A DNA stretch of 64,000 nt from Alcanivorax sp. (GTDB lineage: Bacteria > Pseudomonadota > Gammaproteobacteria > Pseudomonadales > Alcanivoracaceae), in NCBI GenBank assembly GCA_017794945.1, contig CP051239.1:2656692-2720691 (forward strand). Direction: 5' to 3'. The notes below the pieces were generated by a model. It did no database searches, was not told the DNA's origin, and worked only from the letters and a program-made list of their open reading frames with translations. Positions 26,782 to 36,485 of the stretch are shown one piece after another. A program made the translations under genes and the position numbers. How positions within the stretch are numbered: position 1 is the first letter of the stretch; each line of letters begins with the position of its first letter.

Positions 26782-29337
26782 ATGACGGACGACAACACCG
26801 TACTTCCCACCTCGGGCAACCTGGTGATCATCGGCAACGGCATGGTCGGTCACCACCTGGTGAAGACCCTGGTCGAGCAGGGCGACGCCAGCCCCTGGAC
26901 CATCCATGTGTTCGCCGGCGAGAACCGGCCCGCCTACGACCGGGTGCATCTGTCCGCGCTGTTCGACGACCAGACCCCGGAGGATCTCTGTCTGTCCCCG
27001 GCGCAGTGGTACCGGGACAACCGGGTGACGCTGCACCTGAACGACGAGGTGGTGGAGATCGACCGGGACCATAAAACCGTGATCACCGCCGGCGGTGTCC
27101 GGCAAGACTACGACGCCCTGGTGCTGGCCACCGGTTCCTATCCGTTCGTGCCGCCGATCCCCGGCCACGACCACGAGAACTGCCTGGTGTACCGCACAGT
27201 GGACGACCTGGACGCGATCAAACGCTGCGCCGGCAACGCCAAACGCGGCGTGGTGGTGGGCGGCGGCCTGCTCGGGCTGGAAGCCGCCAACGCGCTGCGG
27301 CTGCTGGGGCTGGAAACCCATGTGGTGGAATTCGCGCCGCAACTGATGCCGGTGCAACTGGACGAAACCGGCGGCGCCCTGCTGCGCAAGGAAGTGGAAG
27401 CGCTCGGCGTGCACATCCACACCGGCATGAAAACCGAGCTGATCGACGCCGGCGAACAGCACACCCTGCGCATGAACTTCGAAGGCCAGGCGCCGCTGGA
27501 AACCGACATGATCGTGTTCTCCGCCGGCATCCGCCCGCAGGACAGCCTGGGCCGCCAGAGCAGTCTGGAGCTGGGCGAGCGCGGCGGCATCGTGGTGGAC
27601 AACCAGTGCCGCACCTCGGACCCGGCGATCTTCGCGATCGGTGAATGCGCGCTCTGGAACAACCAGATCTTCGGGCTGGTGGCGCCGGGCTACACCATGG
27701 CGCGCACCGTGGCCGCGGTGCTCAACAACCAAGCCGGCGATTTCACCGGCGCCGACATGAGCACCAAGCTGAAACTGATGGGCGTGGACGTGGGCTCGGT
27801 GGGCGATGCCCAGGCGCGCACCGCCGGCGCCCGCTGTTACCGTTTCCAGGACGAAGTGGCCGGCGTCTACCGCAAGCTGGTGGTCAGCGAAGACCAGAAG
27901 TACGTGCTCGGCGCCATGCTGGTGGGCGACTGCGACGCCTACGACACCCTGCTGCAGTACATGCTTAACGGCATTCCGCTGCCGGACAACCCGGCGTCGT
28001 TGATTCTGCCCGCCGGTGACGCGGCGCCGGCGCTGGGCGCCGACGCGCTGCCGGACGGCGCCACCATCTGCTCCTGCCACAACGTTTCCAAGGGCGCCAT
28101 CAACGACGCGCTGGACGGCGGCTGCTGCTCGCTGGGCGATATCAAGGACGCCACCAAGGCGTCCACCGGCTGCGGCGGTTGTGCCGCGCTGTTGAAAAGC
28201 GTGGTCGACGCCGGGCTGGAAGCGCGCGGCGTGGAAGTGAACAACCACCTCTGCGAGCACTTTGAATATTCTCGCCAGGAGCTCTACCACCTGATCCTGG
28301 TGGGCGGTCTGAAGAGTTTCCGCGAAGTGCGCGACACCCACGGCAAAGGGCTCGGCTGCGACATCTGCAAGCCGGCGGTGGCCTCGATTCTCGCCAGCAT
28401 CCATAACGACTACATCCTCGAACCCGAGCACGTGGGCCTGCAGGACACCAACGACGTGTTCCTCGCCAACATGCAGAAGGACGGCACCTACTCCGTGGTA
28501 CCGCGTGTGCCCGCCGGTGAAATCACCCCGGAAAAGCTGATGACCCTGGGCCGGGTGGCGAGCAAATACGATCTCTACACCAAGATCACCGGCGGCCAGC
28601 GCATCGATCTGTTCGGCGCCCGTCTGGAACAGCTGCCGCTGATCTGGGAAGAACTGATCGACGCCGGCTTCGAGACCGGCCACGCCTACGGCAAGTCGGT
28701 GCGCACGGTGAAATCCTGCGTCGGCTCCACCTGGTGCCGGTACGGCGTGCAGGACAGCGTCGGCATGGCGATCTTCCTGGAGCATCGCTACAAGGGCCTG
28801 CGCTCGCCGCACAAGCTCAAGTTCGCGGTGTCCGGCTGCACCCGCGAATGCGCCGAAGCGCAAAGCAAGGACATCGGCGTGATCGCCACCGAGAACGGCT
28901 GGAACCTGTATGTGTGCGGCAACGGCGGCATGCGGCCGCGCCACGCGGATCTGTTCGCCACCGATCTCTCGGATCAGCAACTGGTGCAGCTGGTGGACCG
29001 GGTGCTGATGTTCTACGTGCGCACCGCCGACCGCCTGCAGCGCACTTCGGTGTGGCTGGAAAACCTGGAAGGCGGTCTGGACTACCTGCGCCAGGTGGTG
29101 ATCGACGACACCCTGGGCATCGCCGCCGAACTCGAAGCGCAGATGGAAGTGGTCCGCGAGCGCTATCAGTGCGAGTGGCGCACCACCATCGACGACCCGC
29201 AAAAGCTCAAACGCTTTCGCAGCTTCGTCAATGCGGAGACGCCCGACCAGGACATCCGCTTCGTGCGCGAGCGGGGCCAGCCCCGGCCCGCCACCGAGGA
29301 AGAGCGCAGCGATCTGATTGAAACCGTCAGCGTCTGA
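26782..29337 (+). CDS. nirB: Assimilatory nitrite reductase [NAD(P)H] large subunit
   Basis: Cytoplasmic siroheme enzyme of 851 residues that reduces nitrite to ammonium. Its order is an N-terminal FAD/NAD domain (NLVIIGNGMVGHHLVKTL), then a BFD-like [2Fe-2S] segment (CSCHNVSKG with CGGC downstream). The sulfite/nitrite reductase domain follows, with cluster and siroheme cysteines in CVGSTWCRYG and SGCTRECAEAQ. The length is normal for NirB/NasD. It lies 14 bases after the NasB-like gene and is followed by nirD. Confidence 0.96.
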   Translation: MTDDNTVLPTSGNLVIIGNGMVGHHLVKTLVEQGDASPWTIHVFAGENRPAYDRVHLSALFDDQTPEDLCLSPAQWYRDNRVTLHLNDEVVEIDRDHKTVITAGGVRQDYDALVLATGSYPFVPPIPGHDHENCLVYRTVDDLDAIKRCAGNAKRGVVVGGGLLGLEAANALRLLGLETHVVEFAPQLMPVQLDETGGALLRKEVEALGVHIHTGMKTELIDAGEQHTLRMNFEGQAPLETDMIVFSAGIRPQDSLGRQSSLELGERGGIVVDNQCRTSDPAIFAIGECALWNNQIFGLVAPGYTMARTVAAVLNNQAGDFTGADMSTKLKLMGVDVGSVGDAQARTAGARCYRFQDEVAGVYRKLVVSEDQKYVLGAMLVGDCDAYDTLLQYMLNGIPLPDNPASLILPAGDAAPALGADALPDGATICSCHNVSKGAINDALDGGCCSLGDIKDATKASTGCGGCAALLKSVVDAGLEARGVEVNNHLCEHFEYSRQELYHLILVGGLKSFREVRDTHGKGLGCDICKPAVASILASIHNDYILEPEHVGLQDTNDVFLANMQKDGTYSVVPRVPAGEITPEKLMTLGRVASKYDLYTKITGGQRIDLFGARLEQLPLIWEELIDAGFETGHAYGKSVRTVKSCVGSTWCRYGVQDSVGMAIFLEHRYKGLRSPHKLKFAVSGCTRECAEAQSKDIGVIATENGWNLYVCGNGGMRPRHADLFATDLSDQQLVQLVDRVLMFYVRTADRLQRTSVWLENLEGGLDYLRQVVIDDTLGIAAELEAQMEVVRERYQCEWRTTIDDPQKLKRFRSFVNAETPDQDIRFVRERGQPRPATEEERSDLIETVSV

Positions 29338-29366
29338 AACAACCGGCGAAGGGAAGGAGAGCAACC

Positions 29367-29723
29367 ATGCAATGGCAACATATTTGTACCCGGGAGGATC
29401 TGGTGGCCGGCAGCGGCGTGGCCGCGCTGATCAACGGCGAGCAGGTGGCGTTGTTCTACCTGCCGGATCAGTCGCCGCCGCTTTACGCGATCGGCAACCA
29501 CGACCCGATCGGCGGCGCCAACGTGCTGTCGCGGGGCATCGTCGGCGACGTCAACGGCGAGCTGGTGGTGGCCTCGCCGCTGTATAAGCAGCACTTCAGC
29601 CTGCTCACCGGTGCCTGCCTGGAGCAGGACCACGTTTCGGTGCCGGTCTGGGAGGTGAAGCTGGACGGTGACAAGGTGCTGCTGCGGCCGCTGCCGGCGG
29701 CGCTAAACCGGACCGGTACCTGA
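29367..29723 (+). CDS. nirD: Nitrite reductase small subunit NirD
   Basis: Rieske-like fold protein of 118 residues that pairs with NirB. The usual Rieske Cys/His ligand pairs are absent, as is normal in NirD. Characteristic stretches are NGEQVALFYLPDQ, LSRGIVGDVNGELVVASPLYKQHFSL and VPVWEVKLDGDKV. It lies 30 bases after nirB with GAAGGAGAGC upstream. Confidence 0.93.
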   Translation: MQWQHICTREDLVAGSGVAALINGEQVALFYLPDQSPPLYAIGNHDPIGGANVLSRGIVGDVNGELVVASPLYKQHFSLLTGACLEQDHVSVPVWEVKLDGDKVLLRPLPAALNRTGT

Positions 29724-29726
29724 GCC

Positions 29727-32375
29727 ATGGCCGAGCGCATTCACACCACCGACACCACCTGCCCGTACTGCGGCGTGGGTTGCGGTGTGTCCGTGAACGG
29801 CGCCGGCGACAGCGTGACCGGAATGGCGAACCACCCGGCCAACCAGGGGCGTCTTTGTGTAAAGGGCGCTTCGCTCCATGAAACCCTCGACCATCACAAC
29901 CGGCTGCTGTACCCGGAAGTGAACGGCGCGGTGGTGGATTGGGACAGCGCGCTGGATGAAGTGACGCGGCGGCTGCGCGACACCGTGGTGGAATACGGCC
30001 CCGACAGCGTGGCCTGCTATGGCTCCGGGCAACTGCTCACCGAGGACTATTACGTCGCCAATAAGCTGATGAAAGGCTTTGTCGGCAGCGCCCACATGGA
30101 CACCAACAGCCGGCTCTGCATGGCGTCGGCGGTGGCCGGCTACAAGCGCGCCTTCGGCGGCGACAGCGTGCCCGGCTGCTATGAGGATCTGGACAGCGCC
30201 GAGCTGCTGGTGCTGGTGGGCTCCAACGCCGCCTGGACCCATCCGGTGCTGTACCAGCGCATGGTCGCCGCGAAAAAAGCGCGCCCGGACACCAGAGTGG
30301 TGGTGATCGATCCCCGCCGCACCGCCACCTGTGATCTGGCCGATCTGCATCTGCCGTTACGGCCCGGCGCCGATGGCCTGCTGTTCAACGGCCTGCTGGC
30401 CTGGCTGGGCCGGCACGGCCATCTGGACCGGGCTTATATTCGTGATCATACCCGCGGCTTCGAGGACGCCCTGGCCCGGGCCGAGGCGGACAGCGGTTCG
30501 CTGTCGGACCTGGCGCAACGCTGTGATCTGGCCGAAGCGGATATCGAGACCTTCTTTCGCTGGTTCGCCGGGCGCCCGCGCACCGTGACGTTCTACTCCC
30601 AGGGCATTAACCAAAGCGCCACCGGCACCGACAAGTGCAACACCATCATCAACTGCCACCTGGCCACCGGCCGGGTGGGTAAACCCGGGGCGTCGCCGTT
30701 TTCCATCACCGGCCAGCCCAACGCCATGGGCGGCCGCGAAGTGGGCGGGCTGGCCAATCAGCTCGCCGCGCACATGGATTTCGCGCCGGATGACGTGGAC
30801 CGGGTAAAGCGCTTCTGGAACGCCGCCAACATGGTCAGAGAGCCCGGCCTCAAGGCGGTGGAGCTGTTCCAGGCGGTGGCCTCCGGGCGGATCAAATTTA
30901 TCTGGATTCTTTCCACCAATCCGGTGGTCAGCCTGCCCGAGGCGGATCGGGTGCGCGACGCCCTGCGCCGCTGCCCCACCGTGGTGGTGTCGGAGTGCAT
31001 GGCCGACACCGACACGGTGCGGCTCGCCGACATCAAACTGCCGGCGCGCACCTGGGGCGAGAAGAACGGCACGGTGACCAACTCCGAACGCTGCATTTCC
31101 CGCCAGCGGCCCTTCCTGGAAGCGCCCGGCGAGGCGCGCTCGGACTGGTGGGCGCTGGCCCAGGTGGGCCGGCGGCTCGGTTACGCCGAGGCGTTCGGCT
31201 GGCGGCATCCGGCCCAGGTGTTCGCCGAACACGCGGCCCTGTCCGGGTTCGAAAACGACGGTCGCCGGGCGTTCGATATCAGCGGGCTGGCGACGCTGGA
31301 TCAGGCCGGCTACGACGCCATGGCGCCGGTGCGCTGGCCGGTGAACCGGCAATGGCCGCAAGGGCGCCGGCGGCTGTTCGGCGACGGCCGTTTCACCACC
31401 GACGACGGCCGCGCCCGCTTCGTGGCGGTCACCGCCAGGCTACCGGAAGGCCGGCCCGGTCCCGGTGAGATGATCATGAACACCGGCCGTATCCGCGACC
31501 AGTGGCACACCATGACGCGCACCGGTAAGGCGCGGCGCCTGCTTCAGCATATCGGCGAACCCTTTGTCGCCCTGCACCCCGAGGACGCGCGCCGCCATCG
31601 TATCGGCGACGGCCAACTGGCCAACGTGGAAAACCGCCACGGCGCCATCGTGATGCGCGCGCGTGTCACTACCGACCAGCGTCCCGGCGAGCTGTTCGTG
31701 CCGATGCACTGGAGCAGCCCGTTCAGCGCCCGCGCGCGCATGGGCGCCCTGGTGCAGGCCACCACCGATCCGCTGTCCGGCCAGCCGGAATCAAAAGTGT
31801 CCCGCGTCCGCGTGGCGCCCTGCGCGGTGCGCTGGCAGGGCTTTTTGATCACCCGCGAGCGGCGCGGCGATCCGCGCTGTTTTTACTGGAGCTACAGCCC
31901 CTTGCCCCGGGGGCACCTGTTCGAACTGGCCGGCCGCGACGATCCGGACCGCGCCCGCCGGCGTCTGGCCGCCCTGATCAGCGGCCCCGGCGACGCCGAC
32001 GACCTGCACTGGCTGGACATGCAGGACCCGTACATCGGCCATTTCCGCCAGGCGGCGGTACGCAATGGCCGGCTGATGGGCGCGTTGTTTATCCACCCGA
32101 AAGGCGATTTGCCCGGCCGCGACTGGCTGATCGAGATGCTGCAACGGGACGCGCTGGAAAACACGGAGCGGCGGGCGCTGCTCAGCGGCGAAGCGCCGGA
32201 CGGCGCCGCCGAAAGCGGGCCGGTGGTGTGCGCCTGCTTCCAGGTCGGCGAGCCGGCCATTCGCGCGCGCATCGAAGCCGGCGACCGCAGCGTCGAGGCG
32301 TTGGGTAAGTCGCTCCGTTGCGGGACCAACTGCGGTTCCTGCATCCCCGAGTTGAAACACATTCTGGCCGGTTGA
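29727..32375 (+). CDS. nasA: Assimilatory nitrate reductase catalytic subunit NasA
   Basis: Cytoplasmic molybdoenzyme of 882 residues that reduces nitrate to nitrite. The N-terminal [4Fe-4S] site is CPYCGVGCGV with a fourth Cys in GRLCVKG. bis-MGD binding regions follow (NSRLCMASAVAGYKRAFG, NPVVSLPEADR, NTGRIRDQWHTMTRTG). The C-terminal 50 residues form a BFD-like [2Fe-2S] domain (VVCACFQVGEPAI, then CGTNCGSC), as in Klebsiella-type NasA. It is followed after 26 bases by moaA, tying the enzyme to cofactor synthesis. Confidence 0.95.
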   Translation: MAERIHTTDTTCPYCGVGCGVSVNGAGDSVTGMANHPANQGRLCVKGASLHETLDHHNRLLYPEVNGAVVDWDSALDEVTRRLRDTVVEYGPDSVACYGSGQLLTEDYYVANKLMKGFVGSAHMDTNSRLCMASAVAGYKRAFGGDSVPGCYEDLDSAELLVLVGSNAAWTHPVLYQRMVAAKKARPDTRVVVIDPRRTATCDLADLHLPLRPGADGLLFNGLLAWLGRHGHLDRAYIRDHTRGFEDALARAEADSGSLSDLAQRCDLAEADIETFFRWFAGRPRTVTFYSQGINQSATGTDKCNTIINCHLATGRVGKPGASPFSITGQPNAMGGREVGGLANQLAAHMDFAPDDVDRVKRFWNAANMVREPGLKAVELFQAVASGRIKFIWILSTNPVVSLPEADRVRDALRRCPTVVVSECMADTDTVRLADIKLPARTWGEKNGTVTNSERCISRQRPFLEAPGEARSDWWALAQVGRRLGYAEAFGWRHPAQVFAEHAALSGFENDGRRAFDISGLATLDQAGYDAMAPVRWPVNRQWPQGRRRLFGDGRFTTDDGRARFVAVTARLPEGRPGPGEMIMNTGRIRDQWHTMTRTGKARRLLQHIGEPFVALHPEDARRHRIGDGQLANVENRHGAIVMRARVTTDQRPGELFVPMHWSSPFSARARMGALVQATTDPLSGQPESKVSRVRVAPCAVRWQGFLITRERRGDPRCFYWSYSPLPRGHLFELAGRDDPDRARRRLAALISGPGDADDLHWLDMQDPYIGHFRQAAVRNGRLMGALFIHPKGDLPGRDWLIEMLQRDALENTERRALLSGEAPDGAAESGPVVCACFQVGEPAIRARIEAGDRSVEALGKSLRCGTNCGSCIPELKHILAG

Positions 32376-32401
32376 CCGGGCCCCAAGGCAGGAGAGAAAC
32401 C

Positions 32402-33373
32402 ATGCTCACCGATCAGTTCAACCGACGCTTCACCTATTTGCGCCTCTCCATCACCGAGGTCTGCAACTACCGCTGCGAGTATTGCCTGCCGCGTGGCTAT
32501 CAACGCGGCGACAACGTGCCGACGCCCCTCAGCCTGGAGGAGATCGGCACCCTGGTGCGCGCCTTCGCGCTCAGCGGCACCCGCAAGATTCGCATCACCG
32601 GCGGCGAGCCGACCCTGCGCAAGGACCTGCCGGAGATCATCGCACTGTGCAAACAGACGCCGGGGATCCGCGAGGTGGTGATGACCAGCAACGGCTACCG
32701 GCTGGCGCCAAAGCTGGCGACGCTGAAAAAAGCCGGCCTGGACCGCATCAACCTCAGCGTCGACAGCCTGACGCCGGCGGTGTTCGAAATGATCACCGGC
32801 CATGACCGGCTGCGCGATGTGCTCGACGCGGTGGATGAAGCCCTGGCACTGGGTATGCCGGTGAAACTCAACGCGGTGTTGATGCGCCACTACAACGGCG
32901 ACGAACTGGCGCGGTTCACCGACTACCTGCGCCGCCGTCCGGTGACCGCCCGCTTTATCGAACTGATGGAAACCGGCGACAACCGCGAGTTTTTCCGCCA
33001 GCAGCACCGCCCCGCCCACCTTCTCGAAAACTGGCTGGCCACGAACGGCTGGCGCCCCCGGGCCCGTGGCGAGGACGACGGCCCGGCGCGGGAATTCGAC
33101 CACCCCGGCCATGCCGGCCGGGTGGGGCTGATCCGCCCCTATAAACAAGGCTTCTGCGACGACTGCAACCGGCTGCGCGTGTCGTCCCTGGGCGACCTGC
33201 AGCTGTGTCTGTTCTCCCAGGGCGGTATTTCGCTCCGCGACGCTCTGCGACACGACACCCCGGAACAGTTATCGCGGCGTTTGCACCGCCTGGTGCTGGG
33301 CAAGAAAGCCAGCCACGGGCTGCATCGGCATGACCCGGGCGCCACCCGCCACCTGGCCATGATCGGAGGCTGA
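32402..33373 (+). CDS. moaA: GTP 3',8-cyclase MoaA
   Basis: Radical-SAM enzyme of 323 residues for the first step of molybdopterin synthesis. ATG 32402 behind GGCAGGAGAGAAACC is chosen; the frame upstream belongs to nasA overlap. The N-terminal cluster motif is CNYRCEYCLP, the SAM motif is ITGGEPTLR, and the C-terminal cluster is CDDCNRLRVSSLGDLQLCLF. The C-terminus lacks the usual terminal GG doublet but ends in MIGG, which fits. Confidence 0.95.
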   Translation: MLTDQFNRRFTYLRLSITEVCNYRCEYCLPRGYQRGDNVPTPLSLEEIGTLVRAFALSGTRKIRITGGEPTLRKDLPEIIALCKQTPGIREVVMTSNGYRLAPKLATLKKAGLDRINLSVDSLTPAVFEMITGHDRLRDVLDAVDEALALGMPVKLNAVLMRHYNGDELARFTDYLRRRPVTARFIELMETGDNREFFRQQHRPAHLLENWLATNGWRPRARGEDDGPAREFDHPGHAGRVGLIRPYKQGFCDDCNRLRVSSLGDLQLCLFSQGGISLRDALRHDTPEQLSRRLHRLVLGKKASHGLHRHDPGATRHLAMIGG

Positions 33374-33374
33374 C

Positions 33375-33956
33375 ATGCAGGACACTCCCGGTGTGATCGG
33401 CGTGGTACTGGCCGGCGGCGGCTCGCGGCGCATGGGCCGTGACAAGGCGTTGCTGGAATGGCGCGGGCAGCCGCTGCTCGACCACCTGCGGGCGCGGCTC
33501 TGGGCGGCCGGTTGCCAGGCGGTGGTGACCAGCCGTGCCGCCCCCGGCTGCATCGCCGACCTTTATCCGGACCGTGGGCCGCTGGGCGGCATTCATGCGG
33601 TGCTGCGAAGCCGTCCGGCGGCCGGTTACCTGGTGGTGCCGGTGGACATGCCGCTGCTGTCGGTGGCGTTGCTGCGCCGGCTGATCGACGCCGGCCGCGA
33701 TCATGGCCACTGCTATTACCGGCACTCGTTCTTGCCCTGCTATCTGAGCGGCGATCCGGCCCTGCCGGACCGGCTGGCGCAACGGCTGCGGCGCGGTGAT
33801 CTGGCGCTGGGTGGGTTTCTGCGCGCGCTTCGTGCCCGGGCGCTGGACGGCGGTGACGATGCCGCCTTTCTCAATACCAATACGCCGGAGGCCTGGCGCC
33901 GGGCGACCGCCCTGGACGCCTCTCCGGACATCCCCTGCAAGGAGATCGGATTATGA
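33375..33956 (+). CDS. mobA: Molybdenum cofactor guanylyltransferase MobA
   Basis: Protein of 193 residues that adds GMP to Mo-molybdopterin to form the guanine dinucleotide cofactor needed by NasA. The nucleotidyl-transferase signature is LAGGGSRRMGRDKALLEW near residue 12; other marks are DRGPLGGIHAVL and VVPVDMPLL. It begins one base after moaA and overlaps moaB by 4 bases. Confidence 0.93.
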   Translation: MQDTPGVIGVVLAGGGSRRMGRDKALLEWRGQPLLDHLRARLWAAGCQAVVTSRAAPGCIADLYPDRGPLGGIHAVLRSRPAAGYLVVPVDMPLLSVALLRRLIDAGRDHGHCYYRHSFLPCYLSGDPALPDRLAQRLRRGDLALGGFLRALRARALDGGDDAAFLNTNTPEAWRRATALDASPDIPCKEIGL

Positions 33957-34549
33957 CCCTTTCCCCCGTCACCCGGGCCACGTCGCGTTGCGCCCGGCCC
34001 CTCGACATCGCTGTGTTGACGGTATCCGACAGCCGTTCCCTGGCCGAGGACAGCTCCGGGGATCTGTTGTGTTCCCGGCTGCTTGACCACGGACATCGCC
34101 GCGCCGACCGGCGTCTGGTGGCGGATGACATCTATCTGATCCGCGCCGAGGTATCCCGCTGGATTGCCGACCCGGCCGTGCAGGTGGTGCTGGTCACCGG
34201 TGGCACCGGCTTCAGCGGTCGCGACAGCACCCCGGAGGCGGTGGGGGTGCTGTTCGACAAAACGGTGGAGGGGTTCGGCGAACTGTTCCGGGCGCTCTCG
34301 CTGGAGGAGATCGGCACCTCCACCCTGCAGTCCCGCTGCGTGGCCGGCCTGGCCAACGGCACCCTGGTGGTGTGCCTGCCGGGCAGCACCAACGCCTGTC
34401 GGCTGGCCTGGGACCGCATCCTGGTGGAGCAGCTGGACGCCGCCCACCGGCCGTGCAATTTCGTGTCGCATCTGAAGGGCGCGGACCGCGCCTGCGACAG
34501 CCGCGAAACCGACAACGGAGGGCCGGCCCATGTCGCTGACGCACACTGA
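33953..34549 (+). CDS. moaB: Molybdenum cofactor biosynthesis protein MoaB
   Basis: MogA/MoaB-fold protein of 198 residues thought to adenylylate molybdopterin. Conserved segments are [39 protein letters not shown] and [17 protein letters not shown]. No separate mog gene is seen nearby, so this probably performs the Mog step for MoeA. It overlaps moaC by 20 bases. Confidence 0.93.
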   Translation: MTLSPVTRATSRCARPLDIAVLTVSDSRSLAEDSSGDLLCSRLLDHGHRRADRRLVADDIYLIRAEVSRWIADPAVQVVLVTGGTGFSGRDSTPEAVGVLFDKTVEGFGELFRALSLEEIGTSTLQSRCVAGLANGTLVVCLPGSTNACRLAWDRILVEQLDAAHRPCNFVSHLKGADRACDSRETDNGGPAHVADAH

Positions 34550-35012
34550 CCAGAACGGCCACGCGCACATGGTGGATGTGTCCGCCAAGACCGACAGCGC
34601 CCGGGTGGCCCGAGCCAGCGGCCGGGTGCGGGCGGCGCCGGCCACCCTGGCGCTGATCTGCGACAACGGTCTGAAAAAAGGCGATGTGCTGGCGGTGGCG
34701 CGTATCGCCGCGATCCAGGCGGCGAAGAAGTGCTGGGAGCTGATCCCGCTCTGCCACCAGATTCCGCTCAGCGGTGTCACGGTTGAGTTCGAGCTGGACC
34801 ACGACAACGGCACCATCCATATCCAGGCCCAGTGCAAAACCACCGCGCCCACCGGGGTGGAGATGGAAGCGCTCACCGCCGTGTCGGTGGCGGGCCTGAC
34901 GCTCTACGACATGTGCAAGGCGGTGGACCGGGGCATGTCGATCGACACGGTCTGCCTGGAGACCAAGAGCGGCGGCGCCGGCGGCGACTGGCACCGGGGG
35001 GCGCAGGCATGA
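34530..35012 (+). CDS. moaC: Cyclic pyranopterin monophosphate synthase MoaC
   Basis: Enzyme of 160 residues that converts the MoaA product to cyclic pyranopterin monophosphate. Signature stretches are [62 protein letters not shown] and KAVDRGMSI. Start and end overlap moaB and moaD, giving a tightly packed moaBCDE string. Confidence 0.95.
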   Translation: MSLTHTDQNGHAHMVDVSAKTDSARVARASGRVRAAPATLALICDNGLKKGDVLAVARIAAIQAAKKCWELIPLCHQIPLSGVTVEFELDHDNGTIHIQAQCKTTAPTGVEMEALTAVSVAGLTLYDMCKAVDRGMSIDTVCLETKSGGAGGDWHRGAQA

Positions 35013-35254
35013 TCCGGATACGCTTTTTCGCCCGCCTGCGGGAAGCGCTGGACTGCGACTTCCTCGACCTGCGCCCGCCGTCGCCGCTGTCGGTGGCGGC
35101 GCTGCGCCGGCATCTGATTCACCAATACCCGCACTGGGCGGTGCACCTGGACGGCCGCTTGCTGAGCGCGGTGAATCAGGAAATGGCGAACGGCCAGACG
35201 CCAGTGCGCGACGGCGACGAAGTGGCGTTCTTTCCCCCGGTGACCGGAGGCTAG
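35009..35254 (+). CDS. moaD: Molybdopterin synthase sulfur carrier subunit MoaD
   Basis: Ubiquitin-fold sulfur carrier of 81 residues. ATG 35009 overlaps the moaC stop (ATGA); the longer upstream frame is a moaC shadow. The start reads [16 protein letters not shown], and the protein ends in the required diglycine (FFPPVTGG), the site of thiocarboxylation. It is directly followed by moaE. Confidence 0.94.
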   Translation: MIRIRFFARLREALDCDFLDLRPPSPLSVAALRRHLIHQYPHWAVHLDGRLLSAVNQEMANGQTPVRDGDEVAFFPPVTGG

Positions 35255-35713
35255 ATGATCTCGGTGCAGCAACACGACTTCGATGTGGGCGACCAGTACC
35301 GGCGGCTTTGCGAGCAGGCCGGAGAGGCCGGCGCGGTGGTGTTCTTCGTCGGCCGGGTGCGCGGCGGCGACGGCGCCGTGCAGGCGCTGGAGCTGGAGCA
35401 TTACCCCGGCATGTGCGAGCGCCAGTTGCAGGGCTTCGTGGACGAGGCGCGGCGCCGCTGGGATTGCCGCGCGGTGCGTCTGCTGCACCGGGTCGGCCGG
35501 CTCGCCGCCGGCGAGCAGATCGTGTTCGTGGCGGTGGCCACCCGCCACCGCGCCGAAGCGTTTCAGGCGGCCCATTTCCTGATCGACCAGCTCAAAACCC
35601 GGGCGCCGTTCTGGAAAAAAGAGCATTGCCCCGACGGCGCCCGCTGGCTTGATGCCGCTGCCGACGACGTCCGCGCCGCCGGGCGCTGGTACGCTGACGC
35701 CGTGGCGCTGTGA
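35255..35713 (+). CDS. moaE: Molybdopterin synthase catalytic subunit MoaE
   Basis: Large subunit of molybdopterin synthase, 152 residues, which transfers MoaD sulfur to the pyranopterin. Marks are FVGRVRGGDG, LELEHYPGMCERQL, RVGRLAAGEQIVFVAVATRHR and the active-site Lys region LKTRAPFWKKEHC. It starts on the base after the moaD stop, and modA begins two bases after its own stop. Confidence 0.95.
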   Translation: MISVQQHDFDVGDQYRRLCEQAGEAGAVVFFVGRVRGGDGAVQALELEHYPGMCERQLQGFVDEARRRWDCRAVRLLHRVGRLAAGEQIVFVAVATRHRAEAFQAAHFLIDQLKTRAPFWKKEHCPDGARWLDAAADDVRAAGRWYADAVAL

Positions 35714-35714
35714 G

Positions 35715-36485
35715 ATGAGCCGCGCCGGGAAGCGAATCGGCCGGCAAGCAGTCGGGCTGCTAATGTTGGTGGCGTTCTGTCTCGCGCCCCCGGTTGAGGC
35801 GCGGGAAGAGGGCGAATTACGCATTGCCTGCGCCAGCAATTTCTATCCCACCCTGAAAAAGCTGGCCGTTCTGTTCAACGAAGATCATCCCCAGGTGGCG
35901 CTGGATTTGATCAGCGGCGCGTCCGGCCACCTTTACCAGCAGATTCGCCACGGCGCCCCATACCAGCTGTTCCTGTCCGCCGACAGCGCCTACCCGGCGG
36001 CGCTGCACCGGAACAACGGCAGTAGCGTGCCGCGCACCTACGCGCTGGGGCGGCTGGCGATCTGGGACCCACGTGGTCTGGGTTTGAACGGCGAGCGCCA
36101 ATACACCCTGGCCATCGCCAACCCGGCCACCGCGCCCTACGGCCGCGCCGCCGAAGCGGCCATCGCCCGCTACCGCGACGCGCGGCCGGCGCCGCGCTGG
36201 CGAATCGTGGTCGCCGCCAATGTCAGCCAAGCCACCCAGTTGGTGGACGGCGGCAACGCCGACCTGGGGCTGGTGGCGCTGAGCCTGATTCAAGCGCGGC
36301 GGGGTGAATACCGTGTGCTGCCCGCCGACTGGCACCGGCCGCTGGTGCAGCAGGGCGTGGTGGTGAACCCCGGCGATCCGCTGGCCGAAGCCTTTATGGC
36401 GTTTCTGTTCTCCGAGCGGGCGGGCCGGCTGATTCGCGCCGCCGGCTACGCCTTACCAGGAGGCACCGATGCCCTGGCTCGCTAG
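35715..36485 (+). CDS. modA: Molybdate ABC transporter substrate-binding protein ModA
   Basis: Periplasmic protein of 256 residues. The signal peptide spans residues 1-29 (LLMLVAFCLAPPVEA). Binding-site stretches are RIACASNFYPTLKKLA, SGASGHLYQQI and GAPYQLFLSADSAYP. ATG 35715 is chosen because it directly follows moaE and gives a proper leader. It overlaps modB by 17 bases. Confidence 0.93.
   Translation: MSRAGKRIGRQAVGLLMLVAFCLAPPVEAREEGELRIACASNFYPTLKKLAVLFNEDHPQVALDLISGASGHLYQQIRHGAPYQLFLSADSAYPAALHRNNGSSVPRTYALGRLAIWDPRGLGLNGERQYTLAIANPATAPYGRAAEAAIARYRDARPAPRWRIVVAANVSQATQLVDGGNADLGLVALSLIQARRGEYRVLPADWHRPLVQQGVVVNPGDPLAEAFMAFLFSERAGRLIRAAGYALPGGTDALAR

Noticed and set aside
26764..29364. 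866-codon minus-strand open frame opposite nirB
   Set aside because: Antisense to a clear nitrite reductase; low-complexity His/Gln/Val composition typical of shadows.
32343..32401. Molybdenum-cofactor riboswitch before moaA
   Set aside because: The nasA-moaA gap is only 26 bases, too short for that RNA.
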